A DNA stretch of 64,000 nucleotides from Heliocidaris tuberculata. Taxonomy: Eukaryota; Echinodermata; Echinoidea; Camarodonta; Echinometridae. A program made the translations under genes and the position numbers. The notes under the pieces were generated by a model. It was not told the origin of the DNA. It searched no databases and saw only the letters and a list, made by a program, of their open reading frames with translations. The DNA lies in contig CM046833.1 of the NCBI GenBank assembly GCA_025618425.1, positions 2,079,172 through 2,143,171 on the forward strand, written 5' to 3'. Numbering within the stretch: the stretch's first letter is position 1; each line of letters opens with the position of its first letter. Shown here piece after piece: positions 41,301 through 50,827 of this stretch.

Positions 41301-44136
41301 ATTTTCAGCTTGTGACGAAGGCTTCTTGTGTGGCAGTGGACTATGTGTGGACCCTAGTTATCAGTGCGACGGGCTGCCTGACTGCGATGAAGGGGAAGAC
41401 GAAATTAATTGTACGTATATTGATAACATTTCCACCCTGATATTTATTATTTACAAAACAAAACCAAAACAATAACAAATGCTTGAGCGATTGTCGAAGA
41501 TGAGAAAAAGATCAGCCTTCGGCCAATAGCAAAGAAAATGCACTTCTTAGATTGCACGAATCAGCACGTTGAGCTTAACACAAAACTACATTTAAGTAAT
41601 CATGAATATATGTCTTTACAAAAATATTTTCAAAATCATCTGAATTTGTTGTACAAACCTATTTCCCAACCTGCAGGCACATGTAACATATCAACAGAAT
41701 ACCAATGTCCGTTCACCAACTCTTGTATTCCAAAGACCGCCCTCTGCGACTTCACTCCAGATTGTCTTCATCACGAGGACGAATCGGAAGAAGTGTGCAA
41801 TTTTGAATCGTTTGCTGGTATGTATAAACTTCCGATGAAGCCTTATACTGTCATGGTAACAACTTGTACTTCAGTGTTCTTTCTAAAGTACCAGAGCTGT
41901 TAATTTCTTGTACTCTAGGCATTCTTTTTAGAAATATAATGTGACGTTAGCACTTGGCAAAAATATACACCGTAACTGAATTATGGTCATATGGAGGCCG
42001 ATTTCATGTCCTGCAGGAATTATAAATCATTTCAACAGATTATGGCTTTTTATGTTTTGATATATCTATTTAAAAAAAAAAAAAATGAGGGACGAACGAG
42101 CAAGGAAATCACTTATTCTTCAGGCACACAGAAGGGCTTTGCTCAAACCACGCTCAAAACAAAGCTTTTCAATACACAATTTTTAATCAGGTTGTCATAT
42201 TATTCTGACGTTTTTGCTCCTATCACAGAAAATGTAAATCTCACAATCGGGAACACCCGCATCATCAATCTCCCGATCCCTCTTCAAAAAGCTGGATTTT
42301 TGGGACCGGGCGCCTTTGCCCTTTGGTTCTTCAGTTCCCCCGAAGCTCCAGCCGAGTTCCTCATCAACGTCACGGTCAGCATCAGCGGCAGCGGCGGGTC
42401 GTTCCTCAAATTTGGGCGCGGTCTGAATGCGACGCGGGCTCCTCTGGCGGCGTTTACGCAGGGTGACTCTGTGAGCCCGGCTGATCTGAACCCGTTCTAC
42501 GCAAGAAGTGAGAATGTATGGGTGGTGTTATATCAGAGTGACTTTGATATCGTAGATGGGTCTTTCAGTGTGTCTACAGTTCCTGCAACGGGTATGTTTC
42601 ATCGTGATGTCAACCATATTCTACCAATTTTAAGTCCCTGTTTGCACCTCTTTTTCAATGTCTCTCCTATCAGTCAGACCCAACTTCGGAAAACCGAGCA
42701 CAGGTATCTACTCCGAAAACGGCGTATAGAGCAAGATGAATATAGAGCCCCCACCGTTCAGTGCGAGACAGTGTGTACAAAAGGCATGAGGAAAATCCTG
42801 TAATGTCGACCTGCTGTTGATAATACATTTATCAAAAATAATGCTGCGGATATATTTATTTCAAATGTTTTTATTTATTTCATTTGAAAGTCATTTCATA
42901 TGACGAATCATTCAAGGGTTTTGAGGGTAATTGACACGCAGCATTATTTTTAAATATATATATATATATCGTTGGCAGGTTGACTTTCCAAGATTTTCCC
43001 CATGCCTTTTTACACACTGCCTCACACTGAACGATGAGGGCTCTACATTCATACGTCGTTTTCGGAGTATATACCTGTGCTCGGTTTTCCGAAGTTGGGT
43101 CTGACTGCCTATCTCTCTCGCTCCCACTCTCTCCATCTCTCCCCTTTTACCATTGTCACGTGCCTGTAACTATATACCACTCCACCACCTCGCTTAAAAA
43201 TTCCCCAAATTTTGATAATCCCTGTAATTATGTTGATCTGCAAACACGGATAAAACAGATGCCCGCAACTTTTCATAAAAGCCAAATTGATATTGATTAC
43301 CTGCCATAATATGTTTTCACGGAGTTCATAAATGGCTTTTGATCATGTTTAACTATTCTTGAATTTCATGGATGTGAAGAACAGTTTCAAAATACCAATC
43401 CAAACTGTACATTATCAACATCCTTGATTTGAAAGAAATAGGAAGGTATGAAGATTTAAAATCAAAAGAGAAAATAAAAGATGTACCTTTGCTGATGCAG
43501 GATAGTAAGATTTTAATCCGTAACTTTCAATTTTGGTGCTGCTATACTGGTTTAGGGTTCATATATAAAACCAGCATTTCCTGGTATGTGATGTGGAAGA
43601 TGTAAATCATTGATCCTATCACAAGGTTATCAATTCTGTACCTTGCTAAGGGCGTTACTAGTGTTTTTGTTCTGCCGAAGCCAGCCTTACACATATTTTA
43701 GCCATCTCGGCTCCAGTAGCTAACAATATGGCGCACATTGCTGTGTTAGGCAAGCATGATACAAAGGAATGTACACCATAATGTGCCAACTGACACCGAG
43801 TTGGCCAAACTCTGCGTATGGATGGCTCTGTGTTGAGTTATTATACCGACGTGTTACCTCGTCTTGTCTTGATGTGAGTAAATATGATTTGTAATCCGTA
43901 TCATCTCTATTAAATAATCTCTCATTGATTCAGATTGTGCGGATGGAGAAGTTGCCTGTGAGTTCTCTCCGGAATGCATCCCTCCTGGAGGCCGTTGCGA
44001 TGGTAACGAAGATTGTACCTTCACTGGAGAGGATGAGACACTTTGTCTCTCACCACTCAACCCTGACGAGATGAGAAACTATTCAGACTATTCTAGCTCT
44101 AGCTCGTTCAGCTCATCCGCATATTTTGAAAACTAA
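29182..44136 (+). CDS. gene 2: type II membrane SEA-LDLa-CUB-like protein, 13 exons
   Basis: The spliced CDS joins 29182-29311, 30770-30898, 31074-31130, 35883-35948, 36497-36609, 37397-37464, 38719-38897, 39322-39360, 40562-40690, 41309-41410, 41677-41817, 42229-42591 and 43934-44136, giving 572 aa. A shorter exon 2 ending at 30826 would give 548. Residues 1-20 are a basic cytoplasmic tail and 21-41 a transmembrane helix. A Ser/Thr-rich stalk follows to about 127. A SEA domain spans about 130-245 with G190|SIII, the motif at which SEA domains self-cleave. Three LDLa domains lie at about 272-303, 305-338 and 340-377, a cysteine-free CUB-like domain at about 385-505 and a last LDLa at about 507-545, before a Ser-rich C terminus. 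The order TM-SEA-LDLa-CUB recalls enteropeptidase- and matriptase-type proteins, but no protease domain is present. It probably acts as a cell-surface binding protein or receptor. Confidence 0.85.
30770..30898 (+). CDS. gene 2 exon 2: charged stalk start, 3' end uncertain
   Basis: The acceptor TTTATTTTGCAG is good. In phase it reads [20 protein letters not shown] and further polar residues. Two phase-1 donors are possible: GTAGAT after 30826 and GTTGAC after 30898. Both are weak, so the exon is 57 or 129 bp. An in-frame stop follows the longer form. Confidence 0.55.
31074..31130 (+). CDS. gene 2 exon 3: stalk
   Basis: Acceptor TTTTGTTTTGTAG and donor GTAAGTATTG are both strong. The 57 bp encode a Lys/Thr/Ala-rich stretch ([16 protein letters not shown]), phase 1 to phase 1. 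Confidence 0.8.
31223..31477. mobile_element. hAT-like non-autonomous element in gene 2 intron 3
   Basis: The left end CAATGGCGTAGCTAC is mirrored at the right end by …GCTACGCCACTG. The ends resemble those of the 2101-8837 element (CAGTGGCGTATC). No exact 8-bp duplication remains. Confidence 0.6.
31478..33736 (+). other. gene 2 intron 3, middle part
   Basis: AT-rich intron sequence without recognisable exons. Similar phrases recur near 32870-33000 and 33120-33230 (GGCCTTGGT(T/A)TGTGTC; GGGAAAG(G/A)AACTCAATGAAA), so a diverged duplication of about 250 bp is likely. Confidence 0.5.
33737..34057. mobile_element. MITE with about 45-bp inverted ends
   Basis: The left end reads GGGGTGTTTCACAAAGCTGT, then TCGTAAAGTTACGCATGACT. 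The right end is its near-exact reverse complement (…AACAGCTTTATGAAACACTCCC). The interior has no ORF. It lies in gene 2 intron 3. Confidence 0.85.
34058..35375 (+). other. gene 2 intron 3, 3' part
   Basis: No exon with good splice sites and phase was found. A GA microsatellite lies at 35280-35304. Confidence 0.5.
35376..35659. mobile_element. MITE with about 70-bp inverted ends
   Basis: The left arm contains TTTTCGAATGTTTCAACGTG and CCTCCCAGCTACAATGGACT. The right arm repeats them in reverse complement with few changes, ending AAGCTCTCTAT. The terminal motif AGAG(A/G)GCTTTCGA resembles the inverted repeat around the gene 3 promoter. Confidence 0.85.
35883..35948 (+). CDS. gene 2 exon 4: Ser/Thr-rich stalk
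   Basis: Acceptor TTTCTTTATGCAG, donor GTAAGATTGG, 66 bp, phase 1 to phase 1. It encodes [18 protein letters not shown] and a few more residues, rich in Ser and Thr and a likely O-glycosylation site before the SEA domain. Confidence 0.8.
   Translation, partial: KAVCTRLVGQLIKQHLLLFSI
36497..36609 (+). CDS. gene 2 exon 5: SEA domain, first part
   Basis: Acceptor GTTTTTACAG, donor GTAAGTTTTC. Entry phase 1, exit phase 0. It encodes [20 protein letters not shown] and then [11 protein letters not shown], the usual start of a SEA domain (…dp.S.eyq.l…f). An N-glycosylation site NFT is present. Confidence 0.9.
36811..36976. mobile_element. MITE in gene 2 intron 5
   Basis: Left CAGGGTATTTCACGAAAC and right GTTTTGTGAAACGCTGC are inverted partners with a few mismatches. 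It belongs to the same broad group as the neighbouring GTTTCA-ended elements. Confidence 0.55.
37188..37330. mobile_element. MITE in gene 2 intron 5
   Basis: Left CCGGGGAGTGTTTCATCAAG and right CTTTCACTGACAATT-type inverted partner ending TTTCATGAAAATGGGCCCTC. The internal GGATTTCAGTAGCTTATAAC is close to the interior of the element at 18329. Confidence 0.65.
37397..37464 (+). CDS. gene 2 exon 6: SEA domain, middle part
   Basis: Acceptor TTTTTATACAG, donor AG|GTGGGT. Entry phase 0, exit phase 2. It encodes [20 protein letters not shown] and SI, which fits the SEA segment before the cleavage loop. Confidence 0.9.
37886..37916 (-). ncRNA. hammerhead-like motif, left arm
   Basis: On the minus strand the core CTGATGA is followed by a GTCC…GGAC stem and then GAAAC. 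CUGAUGA-stem-GAAAC is the hammerhead ribozyme core known from Penelope-like elements. Stem II is imperfect, and the flanking stems I and III were not resolved, so activity is doubtful. Confidence 0.45.
38542..38572 (+). ncRNA. hammerhead-like motif, right arm (core mutated)
   Basis: Reads CTGATGA, a CGTCC…GGACG stem, then GAGAC in place of GAAAC. It is the mirror copy of the left-arm motif, and the core change should block cleavage. Confidence 0.4.
38719..38897 (+). CDS. gene 2 exon 7: SEA autocleavage motif and second half
   Basis: Acceptor TTTTCCTTCAG, donor GTGAGTTGG. Entry phase 2, exit phase 1. It starts [15 protein letters not shown], placing the SEA cleavage motif G|SIII, then a helix and strand region ending EILLFQLNG. 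Confidence 0.9.
39322..39360 (+). CDS. gene 2 exon 8: short linker
   Basis: Acceptor TATTTTTGCAG, donor GTAAGTG, 39 bp, phase 1 to phase 1. Encodes [13 protein letters not shown], a Ser/Thr/Pro linker between SEA and the first LDLa. Confidence 0.8.
40562..40690 (+). CDS. gene 2 exon 9: LDLa 1
   Basis: Acceptor TTTTTTCCCCCCCCAG, donor GTAAGTATT, phase 1 to phase 1. Encodes [20 protein letters not shown] and then [12 protein letters not shown], a complete LDLa with calcium-site residues. It is the domain most similar to LDLa 2 of gene 1 (CFPC… and WVCDG). Confidence 0.95.
40712..40740. repeat. long G-run just after the exon 9 donor
   Basis: About 14 Gs, then TGGGGGG and further G triplets, starting about 25 nt inside intron 9. 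It could form a G-quadruplex in RNA or DNA. Confidence 0.85.
41309..41410 (+). CDS. gene 2 exon 10: LDLa 2
   Basis: Acceptor CTAATTTTCAG, donor GTACGTATA, 102 bp, phase 1 to phase 1. Encodes [20 protein letters not shown] and [13 protein letters not shown], with the final cysteine shared with the next exon. Confidence 0.95.
41677..41817 (+). CDS. gene 2 exon 11: LDLa 3
   Basis: Acceptor TCCCAACCTGCAG, donor GTATGTATA, 141 bp, phase 1 to phase 1. Encodes [20 protein letters not shown] and [14 protein letters not shown], then EEVC. In the usual acidic end one position is His-His, so calcium binding may be weaker. Confidence 0.9.
42229..42591 (+). CDS. gene 2 exon 12: cysteine-free CUB-like domain
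   Basis: Acceptor CTCCTATCACAG, donor GTATGTTTC, 363 bp, phase 1 to phase 1. The 121 residues begin [15 protein letters not shown] and have [34 protein letters not shown] and SFSVSTV. There is no cysteine. Length, exon structure and the strand pattern near the end match gene 1 exon 3. N-glycosylation sites NLT, NVT and NAT are visible. Confidence 0.85.
42671..43107. mobile_element. CAGTCAGACC palindromic MITE, copy A
   Basis: The ends CAGTCAGACCCAACTTCGGA and its inverse extend into inverted arms of more than 100 bp. It is flanked by CCTAT at 42666-42670 and 43108-43112, a 5-bp target duplication. The interior is AT-rich. It lies in gene 2 intron 12. Copies B and C are at 47915 and 57524. 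Confidence 0.9.
43113..43933 (+). other. gene 2 intron 12, 3' part
   Basis: No exon or repeat recognised. Confidence 0.5.
43934..44136 (+). CDS. gene 2 exon 13: LDLa 4, Ser-rich tail and stop
   Basis: Acceptor CTCATTGATTCAG. Encodes [20 protein letters not shown] and [17 protein letters not shown], a full LDLa, then [19 protein letters not shown] and the stop TAA (44134-44136). The Ser-rich tail has no known motif. Confidence 0.9.
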
Positions 44137-44194
44137 CCGAACATGATGACAGTGTACATTTGGAACTTGATTAGTTAATATTTAATTATACACT

Positions 44195-44600
44195 GGTTGA
44201 GGTCATTTTTTCACTGGCTTCCCGTTTCTAAGAGAATACAATACCGTATACTGGTTCAGACTTACAAATCACTGTCAACCACACTTCCTCAATACATCTC
44301 CTCACTCTTTCAGCAACAGAGAACATCATATTCTCTTCGTTCTACCTCTGCTCCTTCCTATGTCATTCCAAAATCCCGAAAACAGGCTGGCTTCAAGTCC
44401 TTTCAGTCACTTGCTCCACAACTTTGGAACAGACTCCCCGCATCTCTCCGTAATAGCACATCACTTGACATCTTCAAGAAACATCTAAAAACTTACTTTT
44501 ACAATTCTTAATTTACTTGAATAGACTTTAGGTGACAGCGCCTTGTATCCTTTGGAAAAGGCGCTATATAAATCCAATTATTATTATTATTATTATTATT
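44195..44600 (+). mobile_element. LINE 3'-end fragment in the gene 2 3' region
   Basis: The ORF (44197-44511) reads HWLPVSKRIQYRILVQTYKS at the start, then LWNRLPASLRNSTSLDIFKK near the end, typical of the C terminus of CR1-like LINE proteins. It is followed by GGCGCTATATAAATCCAATT and an ATT repeat tail. It begins 58 bp after the gene 2 stop codon, so it may be part of the 3' UTR. Confidence 0.8.
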
Positions 44601-44704
44601 ATTTTCGTGATGCATTCGAACTTCGTTATAAAATGCCTCGTAACGAAGTGTTACATTAACCTGTTATGATTTACAGTACATTTATTTCAATAATCCTAAT
44701 GTAG

Positions 44705-44710
44705 AATAAA
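44705..44710 (+). promoter_or_regulatory. candidate polyadenylation signal of gene 2
   Basis: AATAAA about 570 bp after the stop and beyond the LINE fragment. A second AATAAA is at 44801-44806. Confidence 0.4.
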
Positions 44711-44810
44711 TGTATTAGGTATTGTTAGGTCGGACAAGCCATAGAGGTTTAAAAAAAAAACAACAACTAACAAATGTAATCTATGTATTTTGAATATCTA
44801 AATAAAAAAA

Positions 44811-45982
44811 TTCGTCATTGCTGAATGCGATTTTTCCTCGTAAGTAAAACGTGTATGCCTTTCAGTGGATTGTAAAAATGACCTACTGGTTCGGTTGCTT
44901 TCTTTAGATCAGTGGATGTATGATAGTCCATTCCAAAGAAATTGGGAAAGTAGATATGCTACGAATAATTATAAGCTTTGTTTTCTATTGCAATACAATT
45001 TGCAGGGTTTTTTATTCTAAGGAAAAAAAGAGAAGGAGAAGAAGAAGAAGAAATATATGAAAAAATATAATGCATGATTAAATGTTTCTTGAATATAACA
45101 AAAATGATAGTGAAATCTTTTATATTTTGTAAAATGTAAGTTATTTACGTACTATAGAGTAAAAGAGTAAGAAACAAGAGTCAACAATTTTTTTTATTCA
45201 ATCCAATGTTTTGTTGGTAGTTTTTAAAATTTTTAACGAAAATATTAAATTTCTTAATGAGTGTTTTTTTCTCGAAAGATTACGTTTTTTTGAGCTTGAC
45301 TCTTTAGAAAAGACTTTTCCATCTTTATTTTTACTTTCATGGATCAGTATCGTTTGATATTTATGAGGCAAAGAAAGTATCTAACAGAAATGAAATAAAA
45401 TTTGTCTTTTTTCTATTTTGATATGTAAAAGAAGAAGGGGAAAAAATTTATAAACAAGAGAATTTTAATACAAAATACCACCGATTTTATTTATTCGCCA
45501 TGACCAACAATTATGTGATTCAGTGCTGGATATTCTGCGTTTAATGGTGTATTGTTATTTGCCCTTCTCCTAATACTTTTCAGTACTTTTCTATTTAAAA
45601 ATGTTATCATAATTATAAATATATATTATAAGTGTAAATATCTTTATTGCTCTTTCCCTTGCCTGTGTATTTAGAAAATACTATTATTTTGAGTTCATGC
45701 ATATTTCACACACCCATGATATTATATTTTAAAACTTATTCTGTGAAGAAATCATCTCTTCAAGGTTCTTTTTTTTCAAATAAATTATGTAATAATAAGT
45801 ACCTGTTTTTAATTCCTCGATTAGATTAAAGGAATGTAACATTGTATTTGGTTTTAAAAGCTGACCTTTAGGTCATATATTACACTAGAAAAACAAGAAA
45901 TTGAAACAGAATTATGGAGCAGGTGGAACGTATTAGAGATAGGGGGAAAGAGGAGAGAGAGAAACACACACAAACACACCAT

Positions 45983-46013
<31 letters not shown>

Positions 46014-47139
46014 CAGAGGAAGAGAGAGAGAGAGAGAGAACAAAAATGGCACAAAGGGAGACAGAGAGAGAGATAGAGAGAAATACAAGAAGAGTGAGAG
46101 AGAAGGGAGAGAAAGCGAAAGAGGCCGACATGTAGAGTTGCAGACCCAGGAAATGTGTGCGCGCCCGCGCCCGCGCATGTGTGTGTAAGAGAGAAGGAGA
46201 AAGAGGAGGAATATAAAGAGAGAGATGGGAAAGAGATGCACTAGTTTTTCAATAAATTCAGTCTTTATGCATTCCCAGAATTACTATACAAGATATTATT
46301 TCAGAAAAAGACCCATAAACAATTAATTGATTAAAATCATTCCCTGAAGTTATTTTTTTTTCATTCAAACTAATGTATTCTTGGACTCTGAAACGAACAA
46401 GTAAATCATCCGTGAAGAATGATAATATCTCCACGGATCGAATCTGACTTTTGAATACACGTGATAATTGTTTGAAGGCGGAACCGGGTTAAAAAAGTTT
46501 ATTCAAACACCTAAAACTCGAAATTGTAAACAATAAAAATCATGCACCAGTGGTCAACGGGTAAATGACAGGACAAAACAAAACACATTTTATGAGCAAT
46601 ATTGAGAAGCATATATCGTTTATTATCCTTTTTTTTAGGGATACAAGAATTTGAAAATGAACATTATTGTCTTATCCTGCCTCAGACTGATTTTCTTTCA
46701 AACAATAACATTTCTTTTTTCAGGAGGATTCTACTTCATTTTGATTAACTATAAAAACGAAAACAATAATATTTATTAGCACTTTCCAGATGGCTACAGC
46801 CCTAACAGAACATGGGATGACCGCTGAAATTCTCACTTTTCGTGGTCCGTGATTTCGCCCCACCTAATTCACCTTGTAAATGTTACTAAAAATACAAAAA
46901 CACTAATGGCATATGTTGCCATTTGCAAAAAGTGCAAGTTTGTTCAAAAATGATTATTTTGTAGCAAAAAACTGAGCTCCCAATCTTCTTGACCACGTGG
47001 ATTTCAGCCACAGAGTTTAGCACAGCATTCCCACCTCATGGTATGTGCTGTGTGTGTGTCTATGAGAGTGTGTATGCTGCGTGTTTGCGTGTATTATGTA
47101 TACGGTGTTTAGGGAAGTGCCAGGCCCATTCACTTACTT
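44811..47139. other. intergenic, AT-rich, with simple repeats
   Basis: No gene supported. A CA/TA/GA microsatellite cluster lies at about 45954-46116. A GCGCGCCCGCGCCCGCGC alternating tract near 46158 is flanked by TG repeats and could form Z-DNA. Confidence 0.6.
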
Positions 47140-47415
47140 TGACCTGGCTGTAGAACAGCATGGCAAGGCCAGTGCAAGCTGCATAATAAAAGTTTTTTTA
47201 ATTAAAATTTTTTTAAATTTAGATTGGGGAGCTTAAGTTTATTACAAAATAGAGGAAGGAAGAGAAAGGATTGAACCTTTTATGAGGGGAAAAGTGAAAA
47301 ATTATCTGTCAACAGCTGTATTTTAGGGGCCAATATCAAATATCATGCGCCTAGAGCACTCCACAGAGTGGATTGGGCGCAATATAAATCATATGAATTA
47401 TTATTATTATTATTA
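47140..47415 (+). mobile_element. SINE-like 3' end
   Basis: Contains CATGCGCCTAGAGCACTCCA and GGATTGGGCGCAATATAAAT, followed by an ATT tail, the typical end of echinoderm SINE/LINE tails. The head is not recognised. Confidence 0.5.
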
Positions 47416-47914
47416 AAGACAATGCCGATAATGTAGTCTGCTACCTATTGTGAACACACAGAGTAACTGCAATAGCAAGTAGTATTGTAAAGGATGAGGT
47501 AGTTTGCACTGTGTCGTATTCAGTCAAGGGAACATTCGCAGCAAAGAATTATTGTGCCTTACCGCTCTTGAATAGGAAAATCTACACATTAATTCAATCA
47601 GTGAAGAAAAAGTGAGAGTTGACGCCTCTAATATTCACACGAGATGAAAGAAAAAAAAACGGCTTCGTGTTACTCAGAAGTGACAGAGAAGTGAATGAGT
47701 TCAATTCTTGGCAGTCATAAAGGCCAAGAAAAAACACTGAAAAACATTTAGACGAAACTCCTCTAAAATTCATTTTCCTAATCATGACATGTGAGATGTT
47801 ATTTTTCTGTGATGGCACAGAATGCAAGATTGTGCCTCATGTTGAGGACATCACATGTACAATGCTCGCAGCAGGCACTTTGAGATTCACCACTCAAAAT
47901 TACCTGAGATAGAT

Positions 47915-48302
47915 CAGTCAGACCCAACTTCGGAAAACCGAGCACAGGTATCTACTCCGAAAACGGCGTATAGAGCAAGATGAATATAGAACCCTCACCG
48001 TTCAGTGCGAGACAGTGTGTACAAAAGGCATGAGGAAAATCCTGTAATGTCGACCTGCTGTTGATAATATATTTATCAAAAATAATGCTGGGAATATATT
48101 TATTTCAAATGTTTGTCATCTGAAAGTCATTTCATATGACGAATCATTCAAGGGTTTTGAAGGTAATTGACACCAGCATTATTTTTAAAAATATATATAT
48201 CGTTGGCAGGTTGACTTTGCAAGATTTTCCCCATGCCTTTTTACACACTGCCTCACACTGAACGATGAGGGCTCTATATTCATACGTCGTTGGGTCTGAC
48301 TG
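47915..48302. mobile_element. CAGTCAGACC palindromic MITE, copy B
   Basis: Nearly identical to copy A over most of its length, with TAGAT at 47910-47914 and 48303-48307 as a 5-bp target duplication. Its right arm lacks about 35 bp next to the end (it reads ACGTCGTTGGGTCTGACTG), breaking the palindrome. Confidence 0.9.
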
Positions 48303-48317
48303 TAGATTTTGGTATAA

Positions 48318-48390
48318 TAATAATATGGATATTTATATAGCGCCGGTATCCGTCAAGTATGACGCTCATGGCGCTCTACAACAAAATGGT
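48318..48390. mobile_element. SINE/LINE tail fragment
   Basis: TATTTATATAGCGCCGGTAT and CATGGCGCTCTAC, the common echinoderm repeat tail motif, reached through an AAT repeat. Confidence 0.45.
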
Positions 48391-48489
48391 AGGTTTGTAT
48401 GAATACATACATAGGCACTGATATTGCAATTCATACATTTTATGTCCTGGAAATATTCATATATGGGTTATGCAATTGGAAATACTTCT

Positions 48490-48624
48490 TTAAAGACCTC
48501 CTAATTTTTCAACTGCTATAAACTGAGTTTTATCCATTACAGAGTGGATTTTGCATGAATTTGCGTAACTGGAATTTAACTTTTGTGTTATGGTTTGGAA
48601 ATTTCCTACTTGGCAACAATCATA

Positions 48625-48670
<46 letters not shown>

Positions 48671-50060
48671 AATTGCATTTTCCACCAAAAGCTACTCTTA
48701 GTATATTGCCTTTCAGGTGATTTGATAGTAGTGTTTGCAGTTCAGTCAAATACACTGATTTGCATATAGATGCCTAATTTACATAATTAGGCACCAATAT
48801 CATAAAGGGTATACACATTTATTGCTTAGAAAATTTGAAATTCAGATTACGCAGTCCGAAACAGAACTGAATACTAGTAACTTTTGATTGATATGATACT
48901 GAGCTGTTCGGTGCACAATATGCATAATTAAGCCTCATTGTATGGTGACAAACTGCTAGTTATTAAGCTTGACAACAATCATGTTTACAGTTATCAACCA
49001 TAGTTATCTTAAACTATAGCCTTTCATATGATCTGATATAGGAATTTTCAGTTGATTAGCCACAATAACGGATTTGCATATTGATGCAAATTTGCATAAT
49101 TAAGCTTCAATATTTTACATAATTAAGAATCATTGTCATAAGATAATTACAAATTTATGGCTTGGAATCTTCGCATTCAGATTCTGCATTCAAAATTATC
49201 CTTACATACCATCTTTTGGATGAGAGCACACTGATCTTTGTGAACTATGGTATAAAAAATATATTTTGCATAAATTTGCATAATTGAGCCACATTTCAGT
49301 GGTAAATTGCCACTTCCAAGTCTCGCAACATTCATATTAATATCAAGCACCTAAAGTTTAACTAAAATATCAGTAATCATGCAGTTTAATATTAAACAAT
49401 TTTCAGTTTAAAAAAGCCAAAATAATGGATTTGCATACAGATGAATAATTTGTATAATTAGGCATCAATATTTCGCATAATTGGGTATCAGTGTCATTAA
49501 ATATTTTCACATTTACGGCTTGAAATATTCACATTCAGATTATACAGTCCAAATAATCCTTAAATATATCTTTACATTGACAGCGCACACCGGTGTTTGT
49601 GAATCATTGTATAAGTAATGAATATTACATAAATTTGCATAATTAGGCCACATTACAGTGATTAATTGCCACTTCAAAGATTTACAACATTCATATTTGG
49701 AGTAAGCACCAAAAGTTACCCTGAAATATCACCTTTCATGTGGTTTGAAATTAGCATTATTAGTTAAATAACCCCCAAAATGGTTTTGCATATTGATGCC
49801 TGATTTGCATAATTAGGCTTCAATGCTACAAAAGAATATACATTTACGGTTTATAAATATTCACATTTAGAAGATGCAGTCCAGATTAGCCTGAAATACA
49901 ACTTTTTTATTAATAAGATACCAGTGTTTTGTGTATTATGGTTTAAACAATGAATTATGCATAAATTTGCATAATTAGACATCATTAAAGTGATAACGTG
50001 GAAGTTTCAAGCTTGGCAACATTCATATTTGAATTCAGCACAAAAAAGTACCTTTGTCCC
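48490..50060. repeat. diverged satellite of about 310-360 bp, octamer-rich
   Basis: The phrase GATTTGCATAT and close variants recur at about 48757, 49071, 49428 and 49782. Flanking blocks (CATAATTAGGC, TGCAGTCC, TTTCA(T/G)(A/G)TG) keep the same order. ATTTGCAT octamers, the POU/Oct binding core, occur at least eight times. There is no coding potential. Confidence 0.8.
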
Positions 50061-50827
50061 CAACTTTTCAGGTGGGGCGAAAATGTGGACCACGAAATTG
50101 AAAAATGGAGCCTCTTTTTCAAAGTCATCCCATGGTCTTTAAAGACTTTCGGCTCAGGATAAACAGCTTCCGTCTAGTCTTATTCTGTCTAATGTGTATT
50201 TTAAAAAAAAATTAATCTCTTCCTTTTTATTCACTTTCTGTGCTGTCTTTTAAATATTCTTTATTTTTAGAAATATTCTTTCCATCCTCTATATCATTCC
50301 TTTTCTACCTTCTTCTCCTGTATTTTGTTCATCATGTATCTCTTTGATTTTTCCTTCTTTAAAAAAAAATTCTGTATCTATTTTTCTTAGGTATGTCTTT
50401 ATTTTGTCGGTCTTTGGTCTTGTTGGCTGTTGGTCTTGTAGACCGTTGCTATCGTGGACTTTTGAGCAATTTCAGTTTTGTGGACCGTCCGTGTCGTTGG
50501 CTGTGGGTCGAGAGAGAGTGCCCTGCTGGCGTATTTTTTTTTTTTTTACACAACTGTGCAGCCACTTTTTCAAAAAAACCCAACGAAACTGCTCGTGAGC
50601 GAGTCTTATCTACTCCTGACTGCACTGCTGTTCAAATTATTTCCGCGTACGCTGGGGGATCCCCACTATATATTGTGGAACTAACGCATTATACCTCATA
50701 ATGATGTGCTATCATCACAGAGCAGAGCGGGGATCGCGCAACATACATTTGTCTCGCTGAGTTTTGTGTCAACTAGTAAGTTCTTTATGTTGATATTCTG
50801 CTCGAATGGGTCGGCTCTGAAAACTTC
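50061..50827. other. gene 3 upstream region, nothing recognised
   Basis: Short overlapping ORFs (50344-50701) have no splice or family support. No repeat structure recognised. Confidence 0.5.

Noticed and set aside
43934..44136. Serine protease domain expected after TM-SEA-LDLa-CUB
   Set aside because: The CDS ends with LDLa 4 and a Ser-rich tail; no His/Asp/Ser triad region follows before the LINE fragment.
50344..50701. Overlapping ORFs upstream of gene 3
   Set aside because: Short, in competing frames, with no splice or domain support.
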